Below are positions 35,755 to 43,865 of a DNA stretch of 64,000 bases, piece by piece. A program made the translations under genes and the position numbers. The DNA comes from CAZWKQ01 sp964634005. GTDB taxonomy: Bacteria; Bacteroidota; Bacteroidia; Bacteroidales; JACABE01. A model generated the notes under the pieces. The model ran no database searches and had not been told where the DNA came from. It saw only the letters and a list, made by a program, of their open reading frames with translations. Every line of letters starts with the position of its first letter. Within the stretch, counting starts at the first letter, position 1. The stretch covers positions 46,779-110,778 of the forward strand of contig CAZWKQ010000009.1 of the NCBI GenBank assembly GCA_964634005.1. Direction: 5' to 3'.

Positions 35755-37533
35755 ATGGAAAAAACAAAAGTTATAGTAGGCTTAGGAAGTTGCGGAATAG
35801 CAGCCGGAGCAGGAAAAACTTTCAATAAAATTGAAGCATTAAAACAAGCCGACAAACTCGATATTGAGCTGAAAAAAACCAGTTGTATTGGTATGTGTTT
35901 TCGTGAACCATTAGTCGAAGTAATTGACGAAACCGGTTCTTATATTTATGGCAATGTTGATGAAAACAGAGCTATAGAAATAATTGAACAGCACATTAAA
36001 AAACATGAACCTGTCAAAGAATACGTTGTTAAAACCGATTTATTTGAAACTGCTGATAATAATTTCTTTGAAAATCAGATAAAAATAGCCTTAAGACATT
36101 GCGGAATGATAGATCCAGAATCTATTGAAGAATATGAATCTCAGGAAGGATATGAAGCTATAAAGAAAATTGCCAAAGAAAAAATCAGCCCTGAAGCAGT
36201 AATTCAATCTGTTCTTGATTCAGGATTACGCGGCCGAGGTGGTGGCGGGTTTTCTACAGGTATGAAATGGAGATTTGCACGCAATAATAAATCAGATGAA
36301 AAGTATATTATCTGTAATGCAGACGAAGGAGACCCCGGAGCTTTTATGGACAGATCATTGCTTGAAGGCGATCCACACGCCGTATTGGAAGGAATGATTA
36401 TAGGGGCTTATGCCATAGGTGCAACTGATGGAGTGATTTATTGCCGTGCCGAATATCCGTTGGCTATAAAGCGATTGAATATTGCCATAGAGCAAGCTCA
36501 GAAAAAAGGCTATCTTGGCAAAAATATTCTAGGAATTGAAGGTTTTAACTTCGATATACATATAAAAGAAGGTGCAGGTGCTTTTGTTTGCGGCGAAGAA
36601 ACTGCATTGATAGCATCAGTAGAAGGCGAAAGAGGTATGCCACGTAAGCGTCCCCCCTTCCCTGCCGAATCGGGCTTATGGCGTAAACCTACTAATATTA
36701 ATAATGTTGAGACTTATGCCAATATTCCTTGGATAATAAATAAAGGTGCTAGTGAATATGCTAAGTTCGGTACAGAGAAAAGCAAAGGAACCAAAGTATT
36801 TGCCTTGGCAGGAAAAATCAAACATTCCGGTTTGGTTGAAGTTCCTATGGGAATTACCATAAGAGACATTATTTTCAAACTCGGAGGCGGAATTCCTAAC
36901 GGGAAAAAATTTAAAGCTGTTCAACTTGGAGGTCCCTCAGGGGGTTGCATACCCGAATTTCTTGCCGATACTGTTGTTGACTACGATTCGGTTAATGCTA
37001 CCGGAGCTATTATGGGTTCGGGTGGTATGGTAGTTATGGACGAAGATACCTGCATGGTTGATATTGCTAAATTCTTTCTGAATTTCACTCAAGCTGAAAG
37101 CTGTGGGAAATGTACTTTCTGCCGTATAGGAACAAAACGTATGTTGGAAATTCTTGAAAGAATTACCGAAGGCAAAGGTAAGCCTGAAGATATTGAAAAA
37201 CTTGAAGAACTGGCTGCACAAATTAAGGATAATTCATTGTGCGGATTAGGGCAAACGGCTCCTAACCCGGTATTAACTACCCTTAAATATTTCCGCGATG
37301 AATACGAAGCTCACATTTTTGCAAAGAAATGTCCTGCAAAAGCTTGCAAACCACTGCTTACTTACGAAATTATCCCTGATAAATGTACAGGTTGTACTGT
37401 TTGTGCCGTAAAATGTCCTGTGAAAGCAATTTCAGGCGAACGAAAACAAGTTCATTTTATTAATCAGGAAATATGTATAAAATGTGGCGATTGTTATTCG
37501 AGATGTAAATTTGAAGCTATTTCGTTACAGTAA
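35755..37533 (+). CDS. NuoF/HydB-like NAD(P)H-binding FMN and Fe-S subunit
   Basis: The 592-residue subunit has a thioredoxin-like [2Fe-2S]-type N-terminal domain (Cys13 in GSCGIAAGA; Cys44 and Cys48 in CIGMC). The FMN loop GLRGRGGGGFSTG is at 157-169. An NAD-binding region (GAGAFVCGEETALIASVEGERG), SLBB segment and NuoF [4Fe-4S] ligands (SCGKCTFCRIG, then CGLG) follow. The end has two ferredoxin [4Fe-4S] motifs (CTGCTVCAVKCP and CIKCGDCYSRC). This full HydB/HndC-like layout is the one used in electron-bifurcating and NAD-linked soluble enzymes. It would accept or donate hydride with NAD(H) and pass electrons to the 1236-residue subunit. Confidence 0.93.
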   Translation: MEKTKVIVGLGSCGIAAGAGKTFNKIEALKQADKLDIELKKTSCIGMCFREPLVEVIDETGSYIYGNVDENRAIEIIEQHIKKHEPVKEYVVKTDLFETADNNFFENQIKIALRHCGMIDPESIEEYESQEGYEAIKKIAKEKISPEAVIQSVLDSGLRGRGGGGFSTGMKWRFARNNKSDEKYIICNADEGDPGAFMDRSLLEGDPHAVLEGMIIGAYAIGATDGVIYCRAEYPLAIKRLNIAIEQAQKKGYLGKNILGIEGFNFDIHIKEGAGAFVCGEETALIASVEGERGMPRKRPPFPAESGLWRKPTNINNVETYANIPWIINKGASEYAKFGTEKSKGTKVFALAGKIKHSGLVEVPMGITIRDIIFKLGGGIPNGKKFKAVQLGGPSGGCIPEFLADTVVDYDSVNATGAIMGSGGMVVMDEDTCMVDIAKFFLNFTQAESCGKCTFCRIGTKRMLEILERITEGKGKPEDIEKLEELAAQIKDNSLCGLGQTAPNPVLTTLKYFRDEYEAHIFAKKCPAKACKPLLTYEIIPDKCTGCTVCAVKCPVKAISGERKQVHFINQEICIKCGDCYSRCKFEAISLQ

Positions 37534-37571
37534 AAATCAATAATGTTCATAAAATTAATAGGTAAAATTTG

Positions 37572-37960
37572 ATGAAAATAGATAGGTTTGAAAATATTAT
37601 TACAAGGAAAAAGTCTAAAAAACTTGCTTTAAATATTTGTACTCTATTTTCTGAAAGTAAAGATTTTTCTTTTAGGGAACAGATACAAAAAGCTTCTGTT
37701 TCTATTATGAACAATAATGCTGTGGGAATGACAGAAAGAGCAATAAAGTATTTAAGCAATTTATGTTTATTGCAAAAGACAGCTTTGGAGAAGTTCGCTC
37801 AATGATGATTTTAAAATCGAAAATAAATAAAATTTCAAAAGAAGATTATTTCTGTCAACATAAGTTAGCTGAAGAAATATCAAAAACAATTTCAGGATTA
37901 ATAAGACACTTTAATAATTTACAAATTTTAAAACTTAAAAAAAACTTTATATACTTTTAA
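37572..37960 (+). pseudogene. Frameshifted four-helix-bundle (23S rRNA IVS-type) protein
   Basis: Two overlapping frames read as one protein broken near 37760. The first gives MKIDRFENIITRKKSKKLAL through AVGMTERAIKYLSN. The second resumes with FIAKDSFGEVRSMMILKSKI and KLAEEISKTISGLIRHFNN. One missing T in the AATTTATG run would join them as KYLSNFMFIAKDSFGEVRS, the core pattern of the four-helix-bundle family first found in 23S rRNA intervening sequences. It has no known enzyme activity. It is wedged between the NuoF-like gene and the large subunit, 38 and 18 bases away. A sequencing error at this single base cannot be excluded. Confidence 0.75.
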
Positions 37961-37978
37961 CTTTATAAACTTAAAAAA

Positions 37979-40900
37979 ATGGGCAATAGCGTAAATATCG
38001 TATTAAACGGTCAGATAGTAAGAGCTTCTTCCGATGAAAGTATATTGGAAGTTGCTAAAAGAAATAATATATCAATTCCAACATTATGTAACGATCCCCG
38101 TATAGAACCATATACTTCTTGTTATGTTTGCGTTGTCGAAGTAGAGGGTATGAAAGGCTTACAGCCTTCTTGTTCTACCAAAGTTAGAGAAGGCATGGTA
38201 ATAAATACTGATAACGAAAAAGTAAAAAAAGCACGTAAAACTGCTTTGGATTTGCTATTGAGCAACCATTATGCCGATTGTATGGGTCCATGCAAGCAAA
38301 CTTGTCCGGCAGGAGTTGATGTACAGGGATATATCTCTTTAATAGAAAAAGGATTATATAACGATGCTATTGCCTTGATTAAAGAAGTAAATCCCTTACC
38401 TGCTATATGTGGCAGAGTGTGCGTTCGCCCATGCGAAGTAGCCTGTCGCCGAAATTTGCTTGACGAAGGTGCAGCAGTCGGTATCGATTATTTAAAGCGT
38501 TTTGCTGCCGACAGAGATTTGGAATCCATCAATAAATTTGTTCCTGAAATAAAACCATCAACCAATAAAAATGTTGCAGTTATAGGAGCCGGTCCCGGCG
38601 GTTTATCCGCAGCATATTTTCTGCAAATTGAAGGCCATCAGGTAGATATTTACGAAGCAAGTCCTAAAGCCGGCGGTTGGTTGCGTTATGGTATTCCCGA
38701 ATATCGTTTACCTAATGATGTTCTTCAGGCCGAAGTAGATAATATTACCGAATTAGGAGTAAATATCTATTATAATCAGAAATTAGGCGATAATTTAAGC
38801 TATAAAACATTAAAAAACAAATATGATGCAGTAATTCTGACAATTGGTTCTCAAAAAGGTACTAATGTCGGCTGCGAAGGCGATGATGCTGAAAATGTAT
38901 TTTCAGGCATAGATTTCCTTAAAAAAATGGAAATTACAGGTCAGAAGTATAACTTCAAGAATAAAACCATAGCCGTTGTAGGAGGCGGAAATACTGCCAT
39001 GGATTGCTGCAGAACATCTGTAAGATGCGGGGCAAAGAAAGTTTATGTGATTTATCGTCGTACCGAAAAAGAAATGCCCGCCAATCCTATAGAAATTCAT
39101 GAATCTAAATTAGAAGGTGTAGAGTATCTGTTTCTTACATTACCTGTAAAAATTAATAAAGATAAAGAAGGCAAAGTCAAATCAATGACTTGTATTAAAA
39201 TGGAATTGGGCGAACCGGATTCGTCAGGCAGAAGACGCCCTATACCTGTAGAAGGTTCCGAATTTGAAATCGAAATGGATTATGTTTTAGCCGCTATTGG
39301 CCAGAAAACAGAAGTCAATTTCTTGGAAGATATTAATAAATACACCGAAGAAGGTGAATTGAAAATAAACAAATGGGGCGATATTGATTGCGATAAAAAT
39401 ACTTTACAAACAGGTATCCCTTCGGTTTTTGCAGCCGGTGACGGAGTTACAGGTCCTGCTACTCTTATTGAAGCTATTGCTCAGGCTAAAATTGCAAGCC
39501 GTTCTTGCCACCAATTCCTTATGGGAATACCAATAGTTCCACCTAAAAAAGAATTTTTAAGCAAAAAAGATAACTTTAAACCTCAGGTTAAAGAAGATTA
39601 CATTGGACATTTTAAACATCAATTGCGACACGAAATGCCAACTCTTAAACCTGATAAAAGAAACAATTTCTACGAAGTAGAACTTGGCTATGAAAATGAG
39701 GTTGTAGCCAAAAATGAAACAAATCGCTGTTTAGAATGCGGTTGCACCGAGTATTTTACATGCGATTTAAAAAAATATGCAACAGAATACGATGCCGAAC
39801 AAAAGCGTTTTGAAGGCGATTTTAATGAATTCAAAATAAATTTTGAACATCCTTATATTGAAATTGATAACAATAAATGTATTTTATGTTCAAGATGTAT
39901 TAGAATTTGTAAAGAAGTAGTCGGAGCTAATGCATTGGGTTTGGTTGAACGCGGCTTTAAAACTTATGTTGCTCCAAGTATGGGAAATCGTCTGCAAGAT
40001 ACTTCTTGTGAAAGTTGTGGACTTTGTATATCGACTTGTCCCACCGGGGCAATAACAGAAAATTTTTCATTTAAACCCGGACCTGTTAAAACCGATACAT
40101 TTAACACAATTTGTAACTATTGTTCTGTAGGGTGCAGCATAATTATTCATCACAAAAACAACTTTGTAATGAAAGTTGAAGGTAACAACGGTATTGTTAA
40201 TACAGACGGGAATATTTGTAAATACGCAAAGTTCGGTTATTCATATCTCAATGACAAAAGTAGAATTACAAAACCATTGATAAAACAAGACGGAAAGTTT
40301 GAAGAAATCAGTTTCCAGGAAGCTTACGATATAATTTTACAAAAGATAAGAGAAGTAGAACCCGATGAAAATGCTTTTTTTGCCGGTGCACGTCTTACCA
40401 ACGAAGAAATTTATCTTATCCAAAAACTCGCCCGTGCAGGAGCTAAAACAAATAATATTACAAGTATGCACTATATCAAAAGAGGTGCACATCTTGTTAA
40501 TACTTCTTTTGATAATGCTCCTTTCAGCCAAATAAAAGATGCTTCTAAAATTTATCTTATTGGTTCCGAAACTAATTCCGATAACCCTGTTGTTAGTTTT
40601 ATGATTTTCAATGCTCATTACACTAAAAATATTGATATTGAAATCATTACTACTAATTCTAAAAACTCTATGGCTAAAAAAGCCAATAAAACTACTGTCA
40701 TAAACTCATATTATCATTTTGTAAAAGCTGTAAATTATTACTTAATATCAAATAAATTGTATAATTCAATGTTCATTAATGATAATTGCGATGATTTCGA
40801 AAATTATAAAAAATCGCTTTTATCCGAAAATTATAATGAATTAGTTGAATATTCGGGTGTTTCATCTCAGTTTATTGAAAGTTTTGCCAAGGAGTACAAT

Positions 40901-41689
40901 CTTCAAATGAATGCAATAATTCTATTCTCCGAGAAAGAACTATCGGCACCTACTTCAACAGAATTATATAATTTAACAATGATTACCGGAAAACTCGGAA
41001 AAACATCCAATGGGCTAATTGCATTAAAAACCAAAAATAATTCTCAAGGGTTATTCGATATGGGAGCCCAACCAAAATTTGGAGTTGGTTATCAAGATAT
41101 TAGTGATAAAGATTTCTTAAAACGATTAGAAAAAGTATGGGGTGTCAGCAATTTGTCCGACAATTTTATTCACGAACAAGAAAATTTACTAAGAGAAGGA
41201 AAAATTAAAAATGTATTTATTTTCGGCGAAGATCCTATTGGATGTGCTATAGATAAAGAAAACTTGTTAAAAGTAGCTTCAAAAGTCAGTTTTGGTGTTG
41301 TTCAGGATTATTTTATGACCGAAACAGCTCAATTAGCCGACATAGTTTTACCTGCATCACTACCGTTTGAAATCGGCGGCCATTTTACTAATACTCAGAG
41401 ATATATTCAAAAAGTACACCAAACAGTTACTTCTCCATTTGCCGATACTTCTTATGTTCAACTTTTAACTTTACTACGAAAACTTGGAGTTAAAAATACA
41501 ATTAAAGATCAAAATGAGATATTACTCGAAGTTGTTTCTCTGTTGCCCGATTTACCCAACGACGACAATCGCGCTAAATATAGATTTATTGTAACAGCAG
41601 ATAATAATTACTCGCCCCTATTCCATAGCGGATGTGATGTAGTTGTAAATCGTTTTAATAATGAATTCAATGAAAAAATAAACAAATAA
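37979..41689 (+). CDS. Fused [2Fe-2S]/GltD-like flavin/ferredoxin/degenerate FdhA-like subunit
   Basis: The 1236-residue protein has an N-terminal NuoG-type [2Fe-2S] domain (Cys37, 48, 51, 65). A GltD/NfnB-like unit follows: Fe-S helices with Cys101/105/109 and Cys144/148/152/156, the FAD loop GAGPGGLS at 203-210, the NADPH-type GGGNTAMD at 335 with YRRTEKEMPA, and FAAGDGVTGP near 485. Two [4Fe-4S] motifs follow (Cys634/637/640/644 and 677/680/683/687). From about 705 it resembles formate dehydrogenase alpha with its [4Fe-4S] ligands (Cys712/715/719/747). The Cys/Sec site near 834 is not Cys, and most of the C-terminal pterin-binding domain is missing. I infer electron transfer between NAD, NADP and ferredoxin, not formate oxidation. 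Confidence 0.88.
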   Translation: MGNSVNIVLNGQIVRASSDESILEVAKRNNISIPTLCNDPRIEPYTSCYVCVVEVEGMKGLQPSCSTKVREGMVINTDNEKVKKARKTALDLLLSNHYADCMGPCKQTCPAGVDVQGYISLIEKGLYNDAIALIKEVNPLPAICGRVCVRPCEVACRRNLLDEGAAVGIDYLKRFAADRDLESINKFVPEIKPSTNKNVAVIGAGPGGLSAAYFLQIEGHQVDIYEASPKAGGWLRYGIPEYRLPNDVLQAEVDNITELGVNIYYNQKLGDNLSYKTLKNKYDAVILTIGSQKGTNVGCEGDDAENVFSGIDFLKKMEITGQKYNFKNKTIAVVGGGNTAMDCCRTSVRCGAKKVYVIYRRTEKEMPANPIEIHESKLEGVEYLFLTLPVKINKDKEGKVKSMTCIKMELGEPDSSGRRRPIPVEGSEFEIEMDYVLAAIGQKTEVNFLEDINKYTEEGELKINKWGDIDCDKNTLQTGIPSVFAAGDGVTGPATLIEAIAQAKIASRSCHQFLMGIPIVPPKKEFLSKKDNFKPQVKEDYIGHFKHQLRHEMPTLKPDKRNNFYEVELGYENEVVAKNETNRCLECGCTEYFTCDLKKYATEYDAEQKRFEGDFNEFKINFEHPYIEIDNNKCILCSRCIRICKEVVGANALGLVERGFKTYVAPSMGNRLQDTSCESCGLCISTCPTGAITENFSFKPGPVKTDTFNTICNYCSVGCSIIIHHKNNFVMKVEGNNGIVNTDGNICKYAKFGYSYLNDKSRITKPLIKQDGKFEEISFQEAYDIILQKIREVEPDENAFFAGARLTNEEIYLIQKLARAGAKTNNITSMHYIKRGAHLVNTSFDNAPFSQIKDASKIYLIGSETNSDNPVVSFMIFNAHYTKNIDIEIITTNSKNSMAKKANKTTVINSYYHFVKAVNYYLISNKLYNSMFINDNCDDFENYKKSLLSENYNELVEYSGVSSQFIESFAKEYNLQMNAIILFSEKELSAPTSTELYNLTMITGKLGKTSNGLIALKTKNNSQGLFDMGAQPKFGVGYQDISDKDFLKRLEKVWGVSNLSDNFIHEQENLLREGKIKNVFIFGEDPIGCAIDKENLLKVASKVSFGVVQDYFMTETAQLADIVLPASLPFEIGGHFTNTQRYIQKVHQTVTSPFADTSYVQLLTLLRKLGVKNTIKDQNEILLEVVSLLPDLPNDDNRAKYRFIVTADNNYSPLFHSGCDVVVNRFNNEFNEKINK

Positions 41690-41696
41690 AATTTAT

Positions 41697-42152
41697 ATGA
41701 AAAATTTCGAAAGTATTGATGATATATTAGATTTTGCAATCAACGAAGAACAAAAAGCTGTTGATCTTTATACAAATTTAGCCGCTTCGGCAAAAACAGA
41801 AGACGTCAAAACAGTATTCTTAGAATTTGCAAAAGAAGAAATTGAACATAAAGCCCGATTAACAACTATTAAAAATAACGGACTTTTTACAATGAAACCC
41901 GAACAAGTTATTGATTTAAAAATCAGTGATTATTCGGTGGTTAGTGAACTAAATGAAGGCTCGACTTATGCAGATGCATTAATTTTTGCAATGAAAAAGG
42001 AAAAAGCAGCGTTTAAACTTTACACTAAACTTGCCGAAAGAGCTCCAAATAACGACCTTAAAAATGTTTTTCTGGCTTTGGCCTCTGAAGAATCAAAGCA
42101 TAAACTTCGTTTTGAAATAGAATACGACGAATTTGTACTTAGAGAAAACTAA
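41697..42152 (+). CDS. Ferritin-like/rubrerythrin-type diiron protein
   Basis: The 151-residue four-helix protein has the two helix pairs expected for a diiron site: Glu in NEEQKAVDLY and KEEIEHKARL in the first half, Glu in KKEKAAFKLYTKL and SEESKHKLRF in the second. It lacks a rubredoxin domain. Family members act in peroxide or oxygen detoxification or iron handling in anaerobes. It begins 7 bases after the large redox subunit, so it is likely cotranscribed and may protect or discharge that complex. It overlaps the convergent SRPBCC gene by 4 bases. Confidence 0.86.
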   Translation: MKNFESIDDILDFAINEEQKAVDLYTNLAASAKTEDVKTVFLEFAKEEIEHKARLTTIKNNGLFTMKPEQVIDLKISDYSVVSELNEGSTYADALIFAMKKEKAAFKLYTKLAERAPNNDLKNVFLALASEESKHKLRFEIEYDEFVLREN

Positions 42153-42562
42153 AAATCTGATAATTCAGCTTTAATTTTTAATTGTTGATTTAACATATTA
42201 ACAAAATTATGTAAAGGCTTGCTTGCTAACATGCTAAGCATAGGATTCATATTGGCTTTAAATGTCAGTTTCGATTTAGATTGATTATCTGAAATTTTAT
42301 CGATATTGCAAATTAATTCAAATTCAAAAGGAGCTTTTCCCGTAGATACTATTTCTATGCGATTCGAGGGAGTTTTATCTTTGATTTTCATGCTTAAATC
42401 TGTCATTCCCTTGATGGTAAATGAACACTCATCATTCGTAGATTGCCAATTAATAACCTGTTCAGGCATTAACCTTCCGAAATTATTGAAATCGCTTAAA
42501 AAATTGTATATTTTATCTTGAGAATTGTTTATGACAATCTCCTCGCTTTCGATTATCTGCAT
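42149..42562 (-). CDS. SRPBCC/START-like ligand-binding protein
   Basis: The 137-residue protein has the SRPBCC helix-grip pattern (SQDKIYNFLSDFNNFGRLMPEQV, then SFTIKGMTDLSMKI, and a long C-terminal amphipathic helix). The family binds hydrophobic ligands or acts in polyketide-type chemistry; no ligand is indicated here. Its ATG overlaps the pyrE stop by one base (TAATG), so it is translationally coupled to pyrE. Confidence 0.82.
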   Translation of the reverse strand: MQIIESEEIVINNSQDKIYNFLSDFNNFGRLMPEQVINWQSTNDECSFTIKGMTDLSMKIKDKTPSNRIEIVSTGKAPFEFELICNIDKISDNQSKSKLTFKANMNPMLSMLASKPLHNFVNMLNQQLKIKAELSDF

Positions 42563-43224
42563 TAAAATCCTTCTTTAATTTTATTTTCCGACCACAATTC
42601 CGGATTTTCTCTCCACTCATTCAATGAAAATAAATCATCGGTTGTTATGTAATTTTCTTCCACAGCAACTTTGATTAAGGTGTTGTAATCGGTTAGTGTG
42701 TATAATACAACATTTGAATTTTTAAAATTTTCTTCAGCAACTCTCAATGCATAAGTAAATATTGCTGCCATTCCTTTGACATTAGCTCCCGCAGCAATAA
42801 GGGCATTAACAGCATTAAGACTACTTTTGCCAGTTGAAACCAAATCTTCAATAACAACAACTGAATTTCCTGAATTAACTACACCTTCTATCTGATTGGT
42901 TAGCCCATGTTTTTTTTCTTCCGATCTAACATAAGCAAAAGGCAAACCAAACTCTTGTGCTACTAACACTCCATGTGCTATTCCGCCTGTAGCAACACCC
43001 GCAATTAAGTCAACATTGCCGAATTTATCATTAATCAAATCAACAAATTGCTGACGAATAAAATTTCTCACTTTAGGATACGACAAGGTAATCCTGTTAT
43101 CACAATAAATCGGAGATTTTCTTCCAGAAGCCCATGTAAAAGGTTGCTTATTATTCAATTTTATTGCTTTAATTTGCAATAAAAATTCAGCTGTTCTTTT
43201 TGCTATTTCTTCATTAAATTTCAT
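42562..43224 (-). CDS. pyrE: Orotate phosphoribosyltransferase
   Basis: The 220-residue enzyme (ATG at 43224, MKFNEEIAKRTAEF) has the PRPP loop VVVIEDLVSTGKSS and the orotate-site features (FTWASGRKSPIYCDNR, DLIAGVATGGIAHG). It joins orotate and PRPP to form OMP in pyrimidine synthesis. An upstream in-frame start at 43254 would run past the divergent NUDIX start and is less likely. A TACATTTG box at 43229-43236 lies only 4 bases before the ATG, so the message could be nearly leaderless. The SRPBCC gene is coupled downstream. Confidence 0.93.
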   Translation of the reverse strand: MKFNEEIAKRTAEFLLQIKAIKLNNKQPFTWASGRKSPIYCDNRITLSYPKVRNFIRQQFVDLINDKFGNVDLIAGVATGGIAHGVLVAQEFGLPFAYVRSEEKKHGLTNQIEGVVNSGNSVVVIEDLVSTGKSSLNAVNALIAAGANVKGMAAIFTYALRVAEENFKNSNVVLYTLTDYNTLIKVAVEENYITTDDLFSLNEWRENPELWSENKIKEGF

Positions 43225-43228
43225 ATTG

Positions 43229-43236
43229 CAAATGTA
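43229..43236 (-). promoter_or_regulatory. Possible -7 box of pyrE overlapping the NUDIX start codon
   Basis: TACATTTG on the minus strand matches TAnnTTTG. A TTG lies 15 bases further upstream, shorter than usual. The plus-strand ATG of the NUDIX gene (43232-43234) lies inside the box. Confidence 0.4.
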
Positions 43237-43861
43237 TAAAGTTTTTGTTAACAATAAGATTATTACTTTCAGTAAAAATTTAAATAATAATTGGTTTGAT
43301 TCTGAAGATACTGAAATCCATCAATTTATAAATAAAAAAAATTTAACTTTAGCTGTAAACGAGTTTTTGCAAAATAATCAGAAAACAAACTTGTTTGTTT
43401 ATTCTCCAGAGAATTTAAGTAAAGCTTTCGAAGCGTTTTCTTCTGATTATAAAATAATTAAAGCATCGGGCGGTATAGTTCAAAAAGATGATAAATATCT
43501 GCTGATTTATAGAAACAATAAATGGGACCTGCCAAAAGGGAAACAATCAAAAGGCGAAAATATTAAAGAAACTGCCATTAGAGAAATTGAAGAGGAGACT
43601 AATGTCAACAATCTGGTTATAATCAAAAGGTTAACAGACACTTACCATATTTACGCATCAGAAAAATATCAAATTTTGAAAAAATGTTATTGGTTTCATT
43701 TGAAAACCAATTCAAATTCAAACCCATTACCACAAACCGAAGAAAATATTACTGATGTTAAATGGTTAAAAATAAATGAAATTGAGCATATTATTGAAAA
43801 CACATATCCTTCAATAGCCTATTTGTTAAAAAAATTTTTTGATAACTTTAATAAAAGTTGA
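43232..43861 (+). CDS. NUDIX hydrolase
   Basis: I choose the ATG at 43232 (MYKVFVNNKIITF), since the upstream in-frame codon is TTG; this gives 209 residues. A ~70-residue N-terminal extension precedes the NUDIX fold (GIVQKDDKYLLIYRNNKWDLPKG). The NUDIX box is GKQSKGENIKETAIREIEEE, with the usual late Gly replaced by Asn (TNV). It should hydrolyse a nucleoside diphosphate linked to another group; the substrate is unknown. It is divergent from pyrE with only 7 bases between start codons and converges with the TlpA-like gene. Confidence 0.88.
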   Translation: MYKVFVNNKIITFSKNLNNNWFDSEDTEIHQFINKKNLTLAVNEFLQNNQKTNLFVYSPENLSKAFEAFSSDYKIIKASGGIVQKDDKYLLIYRNNKWDLPKGKQSKGENIKETAIREIEEETNVNNLVIIKRLTDTYHIYASEKYQILKKCYWFHLKTNSNSNPLPQTEENITDVKWLKINEIEHIIENTYPSIAYLLKKFFDNFNKS

Positions 43862-43865
43862 AAAG

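Noticed and set aside
35219..37533. Complex I or [FeFe]-hydrogenase operon
   Set aside because: No membrane Nuo subunits and no H-cluster motifs occur anywhere in the window.
37572..37960. Two separate small genes (to 37805 and from 37763)
   Set aside because: Their peptides are the two halves of one four-helix-bundle protein joined by a single-base shift.
37979..41689. Annotation as an active formate dehydrogenase alpha subunit
   Set aside because: The Cys/Sec site is absent and the C-terminal pterin-binding domain is cut short, so catalytic formate oxidation is not supported.
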